From Agaricus subrufescens (taxonomy: Eukaryota; Basidiomycota; Agaricomycetes; Agaricales; Agaricaceae), in NCBI GenBank assembly GCA_029945375.1, contig CM057057.1, forward strand, positions 5,580,001-5,644,000: a stretch of DNA of 64,000 nt. Direction: 5' to 3'. The position numbers and the translations under genes were made by a program. Below the pieces are notes generated by a model. That model worked only from the letters and a program-made list of their open reading frames with translations. It did not search any database and was not told the DNA's origin. Below, one piece after another: positions 1 to 11,842 of this stretch (its first letter is position 1; every line of letters starts with the position of its first letter).

Positions 1-659
1 TCTATCTCTTCGGGAGAAATAAGTCCGATTTGTTGGATGATGGGCCGCATTGTGGGATCCTCAAAGATATCTTTTGTCGGTTGAAAGACATCGGGAGACT
101 CATCGCCATAATTGTAAAGCTCGATCCCGTTCATATCAGCGAGGAATCCGTGTATGAGTGTCCAGCGGCTATTATATCGCTTTGCCTTCAGCTCGCGTTT
201 ATATTGTTCAGTGGTCTTCCCCCGTATTTCAATCAGTTCAGGTGTACCTTGGGGCAGGCATTGAGTACCGCGACAATAACATGCAAAAGAGGTACACTTA
301 CACAAGGCCACAAAAATTTTATTCCAGTTGTCGACGTTTTGCTTCGCTTGAACCAGGTCGGCAATCGCGCGCCAAAGAGTTATTTCTGGTGCGACTACGA
401 CTCAAGGCATCCTGGAGAGCCTTCGCCAAAAAGATTTCTTCTTGCTTTTTGTAGAGGATCGTACATCAAGGTGAAGCATAACCCATGTGCAAGCATAGAG
501 CGTTGTCAGGCAACTCAAGACGATATTTGCGGTGGTGCGATGGTGAGTGACATCTGGAATATTACATCCATCACAACCGAGAGGTGTTGCTAGAACGTCC
601 GCGGCGCCTTGAGTAATGGTCAAAGAAGGAGGTATAGTGTGCGGGGAGGGGATTATCAT
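1..659 (-). pseudogene. Multi-pass membrane protein family, copy 1 (5' part, in-frame stop, runs off window)
   Basis: This is the 5' part of the first of four related genes; the rest lies beyond the left edge. Exon 1 (659-302) encodes a Pro/Thr-rich head, a segment with the family signature TTANIVLSCLTT followed by CTWVMLHLDV, and an amphipathic stretch ending in VALC. Exon 2 starts at 247 after a GT-AG intron and gives the shared region PELIEIRGKT, then SRWTLIHGFLADM and RPIIQQIGLIS. Compared with copy 2 the reading frame is preserved throughout except for a single TGA at 404-402, where copy 2 has a Val codon in WMIVALIAPE. That makes it a likely pseudogene, or a case of readthrough or sequence error. 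The function of the family is unknown. The start ATG at 659 was chosen because it aligns with the starts of the other copies. Confidence 0.6.
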
Positions 660-3388
660 GATGGTGTGAACCAAATTCGAGCCAATTTCAATCTTTACAT
701 ACCCTCTCATTCAGCCACGCATGGAAAGGACGTACAGGTGGTGGGGCAGAAATGGTGAAGACAAGGAGCGTGTGTATAACTTGGAATAGTCTGATAACAC
801 CAGGTTATTTTAATCAATACCACCTATAAGTGGAATGTTCAATACATGCCCGCAGTAACAACTGTTCAACACCATAATACATGCTAGGCGTTACAAATGC
901 GGTAGTTGAAACAGATTAGGGCTCTCCCTGGTCCTGTGCCAATCACCAATACATCACCGCAGTGATTCTGCCGGGCTATCAACTGGCGCGACTCAGAAAT
1001 GTGTGCGAGAAGTCAAAACATGGTAGTTCGAAGCCGACTAGAACTCTCCCTAGGCATTCGTCCTTGGGAATGAATATCTCTGCCTCATTGCCCCTCCCAA
1101 CATAGCCTCTTCACATCTTACGGAGCCCCATCACCTCATTTAGTTGCACCTGAAGTGATCCAGTCTAAGTCAACGTTAAGAAATATGAAGGCTCGAATGA
1201 GTTCCACATCCCTATAATAAGCCCTTTCGAAACATCATCAAGACCGTTGCCGCTGAGGGTACCGTTCTGGTTGATCTGGTTGATTACTTCCTGACTCATT
1301 GGATATTTTTCGGTTTGTATTTGGTGTGGGGACTGAGCAGAGCTAAAGTACCTCCTAACTAGTCCCACTTAGGTTTTAGTTTCAGATATCTCATCAATAT
1401 GGGACCTTGCAGTGGACAAGAACGTCGATTCACATTGTTTACAGCTATAAAAGGGAACTTAATGAGCAGAAATCTTTAGGACAATGAAACAAGACGACCG
1501 GTAAACGTCCACGGACGATGGTGACAATCGATCTGATGCATCTATCCTCATACCACAAACAGTTGGGATTTACTTCACAGTCTGGATCGCAGGAACGATA
1601 GGGAAATGTGTTGCTTGTAACAGTGATAGAACTGTCAATCGAAACCCTAGCATATTTACAACGACCTATAGGAAAGAATAAGCAATCAGGTGGCAGACAG
1701 AAGACTATTCACCTTCGATCGGTCGGTAGTTAGTCTTCCTGCCCGTAAATCTTGCATTAATCACTTTCTCCCTCTCTTCTTTCCCTCCGCACAAGGCCTT
1801 TGTCGTTCTTCAAGGGTCAACAACTGGGCTACGGCACTTGTCAGCTCATGTCTCTCTCGGAACATTGTTAGGCCGGGACACTTAGTGCTCCTAACAGACT
1901 TCTCGAGCGCCACCATCACTAGCTACCGTTGCTCTCACATGAGCTAACATAAGCTGTAGGAATGCATTCAATTGTGTTTCAGATAAAAATGGAGAGAATG
2001 CCTGTGAATAGACATAAGGAGGGCTGCAGAGAATGGAAGACAGACACATCACTTTCATGTCGCTCTTCGGGGAGGCGCTGGGCCACTCGTTCCATGCGTG
2101 CACCTGCGGCTGTTGGCGTAGTTATGATATTGACATGAATAGAAGATACAGCACGACGTGTCAAGAAGCGCGCTTCCAGGAAGAATGAACAAGCGTGTGA
2201 TGACACAGTTGAATGTCACCGCATCGGTTGTACTATCTAGGAGTGTTTGACGATAGGGGATGCTTTTGCTGGCCACAGATCTCCGAGAGCGTGCGTTAGA
2301 CACGCCAGAGTCCAAGTTCCAAGAAAGTTGATGGTCGACGGGCACCGGCTAAGTCCGACCAACCATTTACATCTCTTGATCCGCGCACCCGGTCCGCAGC
2401 ATTTGAAGGGTTATCAAGTCCAATTTCCTGAACCCAGACTCATACATTTACTCAAGTAATATACAACAAGGGCGGAGTGAATTCTCCTGGTGCGCACTGA
2501 TAGAATGCCGCATCGACGGACAGTATGACCTGCACACACACAGGTGGTCGCCTCTGAAAGTGAACTGAGTCGAATACAGGTGCATTGCTTCATGCTGGTC
2601 CTGAGGGGCGATATGCCGCTCGGTCAATAAATACTTCTTGAACCATTTGCATGGTCGTGTGCGACATAAATAGTGCATACAGCAGGATGCGTGAACGACC
2701 ACGCTTTTCTATATGATTAGTGAGCTAACTTGTGGCGACGGATAGCGGAATGCTCGCCTCGTGGCATCCCAGCACCGGAAATTTGCCGCACTACCACCAT
2801 TGACCACTAATGAACACCTCCTTGTAATCTTGTACCCAACAATGCGGGGCTCTTTATCGATAGCTGATTATCGTCAGTTTGTCTAGGGAGACAAGGTATT
2901 GTTCGATTCATAAAACTTAAAAAGTATGTCATACGACAAGACTTCAAGAGTCGAGCGAGAACAAGAAGGTCACTGTTTGGAAAATCATGTTTCTCCTCGA
3001 AAACATCATGGTGGAAAGGAAAGACGTCAACAGGGAAGCCCGATCAACAAATGATGATATTATGAAACCCATGCTTGACAAACCTTTCATATATCATTAC
3101 TTCATGTGCAGAGACTTCTCCCAGATGGTCATATCGGTCTGATCATTTGGTCTTGCAGATTTACACAGGATGGTTTACATGCCCTTATCTTTGTCAAGTC
3201 ACTCTTTGCTATAATGAAACCATCATAGTATAATTGAAGACGGGTAGCGTACGATAGAAGCTCAATCAGCCAAACGAAAAGTGGGTCCTGCAGTGGTCGC
3301 AGGCCACATTACAGCGAGGGTAAAAGAAAGAACAAGATACATAACGAATAAGGAGGAAGCTCTGCAACCAATGCTACGTTTACATAAA
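660..3388. other. No gene recognised
   Basis: Only short open frames on both strands, none with a recognisable motif or with paralogue support. It separates copies 1 and 2 of the membrane family. Confidence 0.5.
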
Positions 3389-4938
3389 CTAAAAATGAGG
3401 AATGAACTGAGTCCACTCAACATCCAATAAAGCTTCCACCGGAAGCGAACGAAGAGTGGTAAAAGGAAGAACAAAAAGTATTACACGTGCCACAGGATAT
3501 AGAACACAGACACAGGCAGCAAACGCACCAACTATATTGAGGAGAATACGATTGGACGAGATGATCTCAGCACCCCACGCAAGAAGACCCCCCGCGATAG
3601 GTGCGGCAGTGACATAGAGAGCAGAGACTTGCCACAACATGTTCTCCGCCTTCGAAGGAAATGCTGAGAGCCATACTGGAATCAGGTGCAAGCCCCCGAA
3701 GATGGCTCCAGCTAAAAGGAAGATAAGCCAATATCCATCCCCGCCAAATATTCTCATAAAGAAGCCCTGGACGCCAGACTGGGTTGGTTCTACCCACTTT
3801 TGGTTCTGAGTATGTGTCGTTGGCACAAACAAATAGCTCAAGGCACTAACCTGATTCATTAACAGGCTACGCTGTCGACTCCTTCGGTTCCCCCATGGGT
3901 GAGTGTCAGTTTTCGATAGGGAATTTATATTCGGTGGCTCGTTTGCAACGCTTGAGCTTGGAGAATGCGGCATAAAGGGTACCTCCTCTTGCTTCCCATC
4001 ATCCTCAACTTTGATATCTCCTGAAGTTTCCTGATCTTTCTCAAGATAGAAACAATAAGGAACAGATAGGCCTTGGGTTTTGTTCCACCAGAGGGCGTAA
4101 ATGAGGATATTTTGCACAGCATATGCAAGTGTAACAATCTCCAGTTCGGTCACGGAGAGGTGGATTGCCCATCGAGCAAGGCATTGAACGATGAACCATA
4201 TCGTCTGAATAATAATGAAGAGTTTGGAGACCCAATCTCCCTTACTCTTGTCTTCTATATCCTCCGGAGAAATAAGTCCTATTTGTTGAATGATGGGCCG
4301 CATCTTGGGATCCTCGAAAAACTTTGAATCTGGCTCAAACTCCACCGGCTCATCCTCACCGTTGTTGTAAAGCCTTATCCCGCCCATCTCGCAAAGGAAC
4401 CCATGGGTAAGAGTCCATCGACTATCGTATTTCTTATTTCTCAATTCGTGTTCGTATTGCTGAACGCTCTTGCCTTGTATTTCGACCAGTTCAGGTGAGC
4501 CTTACCTCAAATTCTCAGCATTTGAATAAAACCAAAAGGGAAACGATGCTTACACAGAGACACAAAATTCGCATTCCACTCATCCACATACTTCTTCGCC
4601 ACCAATCGCTCCCTGATTGCTATCCCTGAGATATACTCAGGTGCGATGAGAGCCACAATCATCCACCGAATTCTTCGCCAAAATGTTTTCCAGAAGGATT
4701 GGTTAGGGCTCGGTACATCAAGGTGAAGCGTGACCCATGTGCAAGCGAAAATCGTTGTTAGGCAACTCAAAACAATATTTGTCATGGTGCGACAATGAGA
4801 AATGTCTGTACATTCGACTCCATTGGGCCCAGGGAGCCTTGTTGTGAGAACGTTCTTTGGGCCATATAGGTCAGTAAAAGAAGGAATTGGTGGATTGAAG
4901 GCAGGACCTGCTGTGAAGGGTAGGGAAGAGATGACCAT
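3389..4938 (-). CDS. Multi-pass membrane protein family, copy 2
   Basis: Three exons (4938-4554, 4500-3851, 3805-3389) join to an open frame of 483 residues. Order of parts: a Pro-rich N-terminus; a first hydrophobic segment around NIVLSCLTTIFACTWV; a second around WMIVALIAPE; a conserved soluble block with SRWTLTHGFLCEMGGIRLY and RPIIQQIGLISPEDIEDKSK; a hydrophobic pair around the WFIVQCLARW and ELEIVTLAYA motifs; a variable polar linker; then three or four hydrophobic segments and the C-terminal signature VEWTQFIPHF. I take it for a fungal lineage-specific integral membrane protein (probably the uncharacterised group PANTHER calls PTHR35043, from memory). No catalytic motif is visible. The last intron is only 45 nt, a multiple of three and without stops, so a retained-intron isoform adding 15 residues is possible. 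Confidence 0.8.
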
Positions 4939-6688
4939 GCTGAGCAGAGCCGATTTTAAACCGATTGTGATCTGTATATACTGTAAGTCTTCAGCTCCAT
5001 CCTGAATGGGGGTGATGCGGATGTTGCTGTGTCAGGTCATGTAGCGTATAGTGTCGGCGTCACTGAAGTGCTACAGAATAGATGATTAGTACTTTCACAC
5101 AAACCTTGCAGTCTCCGGACTGTCGGAAGAAGGATAAGTTATGAAAAAGTGGTTTTATCCCTGAACAAATATTGAATTATAAGATCACTAAACATGGAGA
5201 GTTCCTTGTGCCTTTGACAAAGACCGGGAAACGAATAATCACCGAGCCCCAGGAGTAGCCCAAAGTCCGCCTATATGGCGCTTGCCCTTATCCAAACATC
5301 TCCCTGACCAACAGCCGAACTAGTTAATCACCCAGCATCATGTCAGCACAACCTCACGTCGTGGTCATCCCTAGATTGTCGGGTAAGCCAGGACTAGGTG
5401 GTTCATGTATGCGCCAAATACTTGACAACGTGCACGTTCAGAAATGCCTAATTCAGGCCAAGAGGGCATGGCGTAGGCCAAGAAGAAAAATTAGGAATCT
5501 CACCTCCCGTTATGGAGAACACAAATAGCGCACTCTCAAGCCCAGCCACAACAAATCTCACTAATATATGATCCACGAGTGTTTGTCGGCCTTATAAGTC
5601 AGCTTCACGAGGAACTCTTGAGGCGTAGATTGTTAACGGAATCTATGAGGCAAGGATTCAAGGACAGATAAAGTATAGCCAGGGAGGCGCAAAGTTCCGG
5701 GGGATTTGATGTAATCAGGGGCAGAGCTAATTAGGCTTATTTACGGTGGGACAGATTCAATAATTTTGGTAGCTGTGACACGGCGGGTAAAGTGTTGTCA
5801 AGTCTGTGTTGTTAACTGTGCTGTTGAGTTATCAGCCCACCACTCGACCTTTCTCATGATAATTGACAGTGACAATTAATCGGCAATTCCAGAACTTCGA
5901 GTGGCACATAGATAGTATAACCTGATCAAGATCCATGTATGAATTTCAAAATCGTAGCTAGCGCATTGAGTATAGACTACTAGAGTGTGCTTCAACAGCA
6001 ATAGCGCTATCTATAGAATGCGACAGGGACCTAGTTTCACGAGAAAGGCCAAGTGATAGACTGATAGACTGATTGATCACTCAACAGCACATTTAACAAC
6101 AACTCAACAGCACTTTGCCCGCCGTGTGAGATCCTGTTGAAAGAACGTGGCTTGGGAAAAAGTTCGGGAAGGTCGTGATGATTACATGTCAGAATTTTGC
6201 ACTCGACGAGTGTATGGAAGAGATTACTGAGTGGATCCCTTAGATTCATAAGAAAAATAACTTGATTACAGGAGTCCGCTTTCTGCCCAGTTTCCTTGAT
6301 GAGCCGAATTTGATTGGGATGGTCTGTTGAGCTTAAATACTTTACCTCATTCTCCTGCAGCGCAGGAGCTGTTTAAAGAGAAGCAACTGTATGATGCCTT
6401 GTATGATATGACACAGCATGTCATACACTGGTCCACCAATCATCAACCGACCTTGGCAACCCATAAATATGTGTCAGTTGAAGTTGACTGGGAATTGGTT
6501 CTGCAGAAACAGAAACAGCACAACTCAGCAGGCACCAGAACACTGACCAATAACTTCCATGATCTGGCCTTACTGGGTCATATTTTTGGCGTTTTGACAT
6601 ATAAAAGGGAGTTGTTGCGAATGGCGGTGGTGTTAGTTCCACTAACTTTGGCTTTACTCCTCCTCTCCCGGATATGACTATACCTAGC
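4939..6688. other. Intergenic region between divergent genes
   Basis: No gene recognised. It separates the start of copy 2 (minus strand) from the DUF6533 gene (plus strand). A 116-codon open frame ends 12 nt before the ATG at 6689 but shows no known motif. Confidence 0.45.
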
Positions 6689-8331
6689 ATGGCGGCACAC
6701 TTGTCCGTTTCTCTACACAAGTACATCTTAGACTTCTCATCAAGTCTTCAGGTTGGCGAACAAGTACTTTCAAAGTGCATCATTTGTCATGTTAGCTTAC
6801 GATCATGGTAAGCTTCTGTTGCTGTCTGTATTCTGTAGACCCTTTACCAATCAGCCTCTGACAGTTCTAACATTTGGACAAGAGGTTTGTACACAATGTT
6901 TCTAAATTATGACTGGACTCACCAAATGTGCTAGGTGGAGAGGATTTGGCTGCGCTCAAAATCCCTTGCTGCTGTGCTCTTCCTTCTCAACCGATATGCG
7001 ACTTCAATACAGTTCATTGTGATAGTTGTCGGCAAGTCTTCTAGGTCCCAAGTATAATTTTCCGTGCTAATGTCCTTATAGCATTCAATGATCCTAGCTG
7101 GAAGGGAGAGGTGCGTGAGCTTGTCCCAATTTAGGATAGATTACCACCTGACAATCTCTTATAGTCGTATGTACTTCTCCAAAATGATCCGATTATATTA
7201 TTCCCTCAGGCCATTTGATAGATGCGATAGATACGTCCTATTTGAAGGCACATGCACTGTGATTCTTGTTGCTGGTGAGTTCAAATGCCCAGCGACCCCA
7301 AAATTGTCCGCTTAACACATTTGTTCTACAGTTGGACAACGTGAGTGCATTACTCCCGAGCAAATTATAAACTAAACCTGCTCAGTCATCATGACTCTAC
7401 GGGTGGTTGCGCTCTATGAGCGAAGCAAGAAAATCTTTACTTTCCTATTATGTCTTCTGATTGGAGAAATCATTGTATCAATGATAGGTTTGCACAGCAG
7501 CTTTGGTAAGATTCGGTTTCCAAACCCAAGTTACGCCGGATAACCGAACATATATTTTAGCTCTCCCCCTTCCACTGGAACTTGCTGGTTTGTGTTACCT
7601 ATCATTGTACACGAGTCTCCTACCAATTTCGTGTGTTCAGGCTGTATCTTGACGGGTAGTGATGACCTCGTTCGTGAGTTTAAACACGAAAATCCCACTG
7701 TCATTATTTATCTTTACTACTTCCACAGCGTCACTATGGATAGCACCCCTTGTAACCGATTCATGCATCTTCCTCCTCACGATATATCGTACATGGCACC
7801 ATATCGGACAATTATTTACCTCGTAAGCTGTGGTCTCAATGATACTGACGCTGAATACCACGTTCATTGTGCGTTTAATTCTACGGGTAGAGGAGCTTCA
7901 GTCACCGACAGAACAATCACGATACTTCTCCGTGATGGAGTGATCTATTACCTCCTGATTTTCCTGGTAAATTTAATGAACGTTCTGATCTACTTTGTAC
8001 GTATATCATTCAGTTTCGATTCCATCCCTCTGACTCATTACTATGATAGCTTGCAGGGCCTGACATCAAAGGAGTAGGAGCATCATACAGTCAGCTGCTA
8101 ACCTGCACTATGGTTTCCCGCCTTGTATTGAATTTACGTTCATTATCAAATGGCATCCAAAATAACACCATAGCGACCACGAGGTCGGTCCACTTTAACC
8201 GGACCCCTCAAAGCCAACTCGGAGCAATGTGGAACAGGACTTTAAATGATTTTGCTGAGGAAAATAGTGGCTTTACAACAGAATGTGGTCAGTCTTCGTC
8301 TGGTAAAATTCTCACAAATACAACAAAATAA
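6689..8331 (+). CDS. DUF6533-domain multi-pass membrane protein
   Basis: A heavily split gene whose pieces match the Agaricomycete DUF6533 family of seven-helix-like membrane proteins of unknown function. Successive exons read KYFQSASFVMLAYDH, then VLTFGQE (20-nt exon 6865-6884), then VERIWLRSKS and VLFLLNRYATS (from 6935), then RYVLFEG, a 9-nt exon (7332-7340), then LIMTLRVVALYERSKK (from 7386), DSCIFLLTIYRTW, ILLRDGVIYYLLIFLVN and finally SYSQLLTCTMVSRLVLNLR with a TAA at 8329-8331. The family order is kept: the DUF6533 domain at the N-terminus, then helices with the LRVxALY and RDGVxY signatures. The first exon and start are unresolved: the ATG at 6689 (or 6674, same frame) joins only through an implausible 31-nt intron. 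The splicing between about 7030 and 7200 is also uncertain. Confidence 0.72.
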
Positions 8332-9169
8332 CGCATCATGGAGATAACTATGGCCGGCAAACCTAATTACATCGTGTGGGGTAAGCATCGAGGTTTCATG
8401 GCCTTAGCAGTATTGTTCCTAACTCGGTTTCTGACTCGTGCAGGTTATTGAAATATGGAACACCGTGCGAGGAACGAGCGCGGTGTGTTGTCTCGGAAGG
8501 GCAGCCCGTGTGAAAGATGGAGTCATAATAATGTAGTGACCCTTGATATAACCTTCGTCTCTCTCCTCCCTGTGCTGAGTGGACGGCACCGCTACCTGCT
8601 CGCGATTCCTTTAAAACCACCCACCCTATCCCATACATCATCATTAGATGAGACTATTTGCACAGGTAGGTGTAGGTTGTACACATCTGGGCGACCCGAT
8701 GCTGTTCCAACCTCGCTCTTACCGCCTGGAGACCTGGAGACGACTATCCCTCCAGGCCTTTCCACTCCCCCACGCACATGGCCATAGTCTTATATATTTA
8801 TCATTGGGAACGCGTACCCGGCGCCCGGAGGAGACATCTACAGTTTGTTTTAGATTATGGGGAACGATCTTGTTATGTTGTAAATACAGTAAACCCACCT
8901 GACGTCATTCATCACTATCTCTGGGACCATTTTGTACAGTCACTTGATCATGGACTGTTGAGAATTCACCTTCCCTTTCAAATTGACGACACAAATTCTT
9001 GAGTGTATAATTGAGTATGCACTCTTCGGAATTTCCCCAAGTATTTTCTTTTAACTTTCGCTATCGGTGACACTTGCCATTCGACTCCTGGACATCCTCT
9101 TCTTAGTTGGTACATAGATGCTCTGATATTATACATTACATGCTATTGAATTCCCAGCTAAAATGCAGA
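8332..9169. other. No gene recognised
   Basis: Overlapping short frames on both strands between 8400 and 9000, none with recognisable motifs. This interval lies between the convergent 3' ends of the DUF6533 gene and copy 3. Confidence 0.45.
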
Positions 9170-10618
9170 CTAAATATGAGGGATGAATCTCGTCCATCTC
9201 ACATTCAAGAAGGCGTCCAGTGTAAGTGAACGAAGAGTGCTAAAACAAAGAACAAGAAGTGTGATACGCGCTACAGCATAAAGTGCAGTAACACAGCTAA
9301 TTGACACATTGAGTAGCTTACAATGAGATTTGGAAGTGAAGATTAAAACCGAGTAAACGACAGGCACCCCAGTGATATAGAGAGCCGAAAACTGCCATAA
9401 TCTTTTTTCGACATTTGACGGAAACACCGATAACCAAATCGGGACCAAATGTAGGGCTCCAAAAATGACTCCAACACAGAGAGTGAGTGAGCTATTGGTA
9501 TTGAATTCATCATTGAATAGCCATTTACAGTAACCTTCAACTCTGGAGAGAGGTGGCTCTACCCACTTTTGGGAGATGGGGCGGCTCCTTCTACAGCGAG
9601 TTTCGGATGTCTGTAAAGAGGTTGTAGGTTGCCCTCCGTCGGCGATGCCGCGGTTCAGAGAAGGTGACCCGAAGAGTACTGTTTCTTGCATTTCATGACC
9701 TTCTGCCCTCAGAACTTCGGAACACTGTGTGCTATTCTCGACATAGAAGCGGTAGGGAACAGTGAGATTCTGCGGTTTGTTCCACCAAACGATGTAGGTA
9801 AGGATATTTAAGATGGCATACGCAAGTGTAACAATCTCCAACTCGCTCACGGGTCAGTGGGTCGCCCATCGAGCAAAACATTGGATGATGAACCATGTTG
9901 TCTGGATTACAACAAACGATTTAGAAATCCAGTCCTCTTTGCTTTTGTCCTCTATATCTTTAGAGGAAATGAGTCCAATCTGTTGGATAACGGGTAGCAT
10001 TGTGAGATCCTCGAACGTTTCTTCAGTAGGTTCAAATTCCTCGAAGTTGTCATCACCGTCCAAGTCGTAGAGCCTTATCCCGCCCATATCTGCAAGGAAC
10101 CCATGCGTAAGAGTCCAGCGGCTGTTGTGGTTTTTACCCTTTAGTTCGTGCTTGTACTGCCTAGCTGTCTTTCCTCGTATTTCTACGAGTTCAGGTGAAC
10201 CTTTTGGGGCAGGCATTCAGCGTGCTTAAATAACAAAAAAGCAAGCGGTACACTTACACAAAGACGCAAAGTTCACATTCCAGTCATCCATATATTTCTT
10301 TGCAGTTAACCGCTGTTGAATCGCTTCTGCAGCTATAGCCTCTGGTACAATCAGAGCCATGAACATCCAACTGATCCTCCACCAAAAATACTTTAATATA
10401 GATTGATTAGACTGCGGTACATCCATGTGTAGCGCGAGCCAGGTGCATGCAAAGATCGTTGAAAGACAACCCGAAACAATATCCATGGTGGTCCTATAAC
10501 GAGATACATCCGGAATCTCAGGCCGATCACGACCGGAAAGTATCGTTGGGACGATTATTGAAGCCTGTAGGTAGGAGGAAGAGGGAGTCGGCATCGTGGG
10601 TAGGGAAGGGACGATCAT
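9170..10618 (-). pseudogene. Multi-pass membrane protein family, copy 3 (in-frame stop, one intron lost)
   Basis: Exon 1 (10618-10258) and exon 2 (10200-9170) give 464 codons in one frame, broken only by a TGA at 9856-9854. Upstream of it the protein reads PELVEIRGKT, SRWTLTHGFLADMGGIRLY, VIQQIGLISS and FARWATH; downstream it continues PVSELEIVTLAYA, as in copy 4, where the stop position is a Leu codon. The second intron found in copies 2 and 4 is absent here: the linker runs straight into SQKWVEP. The C-terminal hydrophobic segments and the ending VRWTRFIPHI are intact. One nonsense codon in an otherwise well kept frame suggests a young pseudogene, but readthrough (TGA followed by C) or sequencing error would look the same. 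Function unknown. Confidence 0.68.
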
Positions 10619-11842
10619 GCTGACTAGTTCCAGTTTCGAGCCGCCTTGTATTTGTAGATACTGCCGTGTTTGATAATGGAGATGGTCATGATCAGTAGGT
10701 GTTGCGTCAACTTTTTTTGAGAAGCGATACTCACAAACTTGTGCACTGAGGAACCCGTTACATAGATGGAGGTGGAGTGCAGAAAATCGAATTTGGCACA
10801 GCTTAGGAAGGGACAAGGGAGGGACGGCGTAATTTCGGAATACTTTTTTTGACAGTAGCTGAGCCACTAAACGCCAGAGGACAGCCCCGGGCTCCGTTAT
10901 TAGAAATTTGGCCACTAAGAATGCCGATTTTCATTCCACTCACGCTCAGTCCGAGAAGCGACGAGCAACACAGGCTCACCGTTTCAGCGTCTGTCTAACA
11001 AAGAAACTAAGAGCTATTTCAGGGATAGCTTCTATCGATAAGGCCACCGCAGTCGACGACGGTCTTGATAAATTGCAGATTGCCGCGCAACAAGAAGCCT
11101 CTGAGCCACCCAAAAATACGTAGCAAGCCAAGAGAAGGATTCCAAGAAACCGGGTGGACTCGGAATTTGTGCGGTTGAAGTTGAAATAAATAGAGACAAT
11201 GCGGCTCGTTTGCCGACAATGCAAAAGGGGCATTTGGCACGGCATCAACCACTGATGACGCAATTATCTTATCATATCATATCTCCTTTATCTGATACTT
11301 TGATCAAAACGAAGTGACAGATACAGAGAAATTCGTATCTATTGGATCCTAAGCTCTGATCCCTATGGGACCAGAATACAACGAAACAAGTAGTGCACTA
11401 TAGAGAATCTCAGGAACATTCACCCCCCTCAATCAGTAGATTCTAGCAGGCAATCGAAACATCTACTCTAATTGATGTTTTGGGCAGACTATTGTATGCG
11501 GTGAGCCGTGTACAGCCCTCCTTTATTGTAGGTTCGATCCAATGAGGCCCTAGTGGGGGTCGTATATCAAGTTCAAATATCAAATGGGGGCACACAAGTC
11601 CGAGATGGACCGGTGGTGGGTGGTAGGTTCCGCTCCAGCTTTTTCGGTGACAGAACTGTGGTCGCATTGCCTCGGTCAAGCAAGAAATTAGTCGTACAAA
11701 ACAAAAAGACGCCTCTGACAAGTTCAATGATCACGATTAATATTCAGGGGAAGAACAAGTAGTTCTATCAAAAGAGCGAAGTAAACAAAGAAAAACTTCA
11801 CAACCTCTCATGCGCCAAATACTTTAAGCATACACATCACGA
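10619..11842. other. No gene recognised
   Basis: Spacer between copies 3 and 4. An open frame continues upstream of the copy 3 start to 10915, but the other family members do not share it. Nothing else is identifiable. Confidence 0.45.

Noticed and set aside
6327..6677. 116-codon open frame just upstream of the DUF6533 gene
   Set aside because: No motif and no match to the N-terminus of the family; it could be leader sequence.
8455..8787. 110-codon plus-strand frame overlapping a minus-strand frame
   Set aside because: Low-information composition and no conserved motif on either strand.
11525..11550. tRNA T-loop-like GGTTCGATCC
   Set aside because: The preceding sequence does not form a D arm or an anticodon arm.
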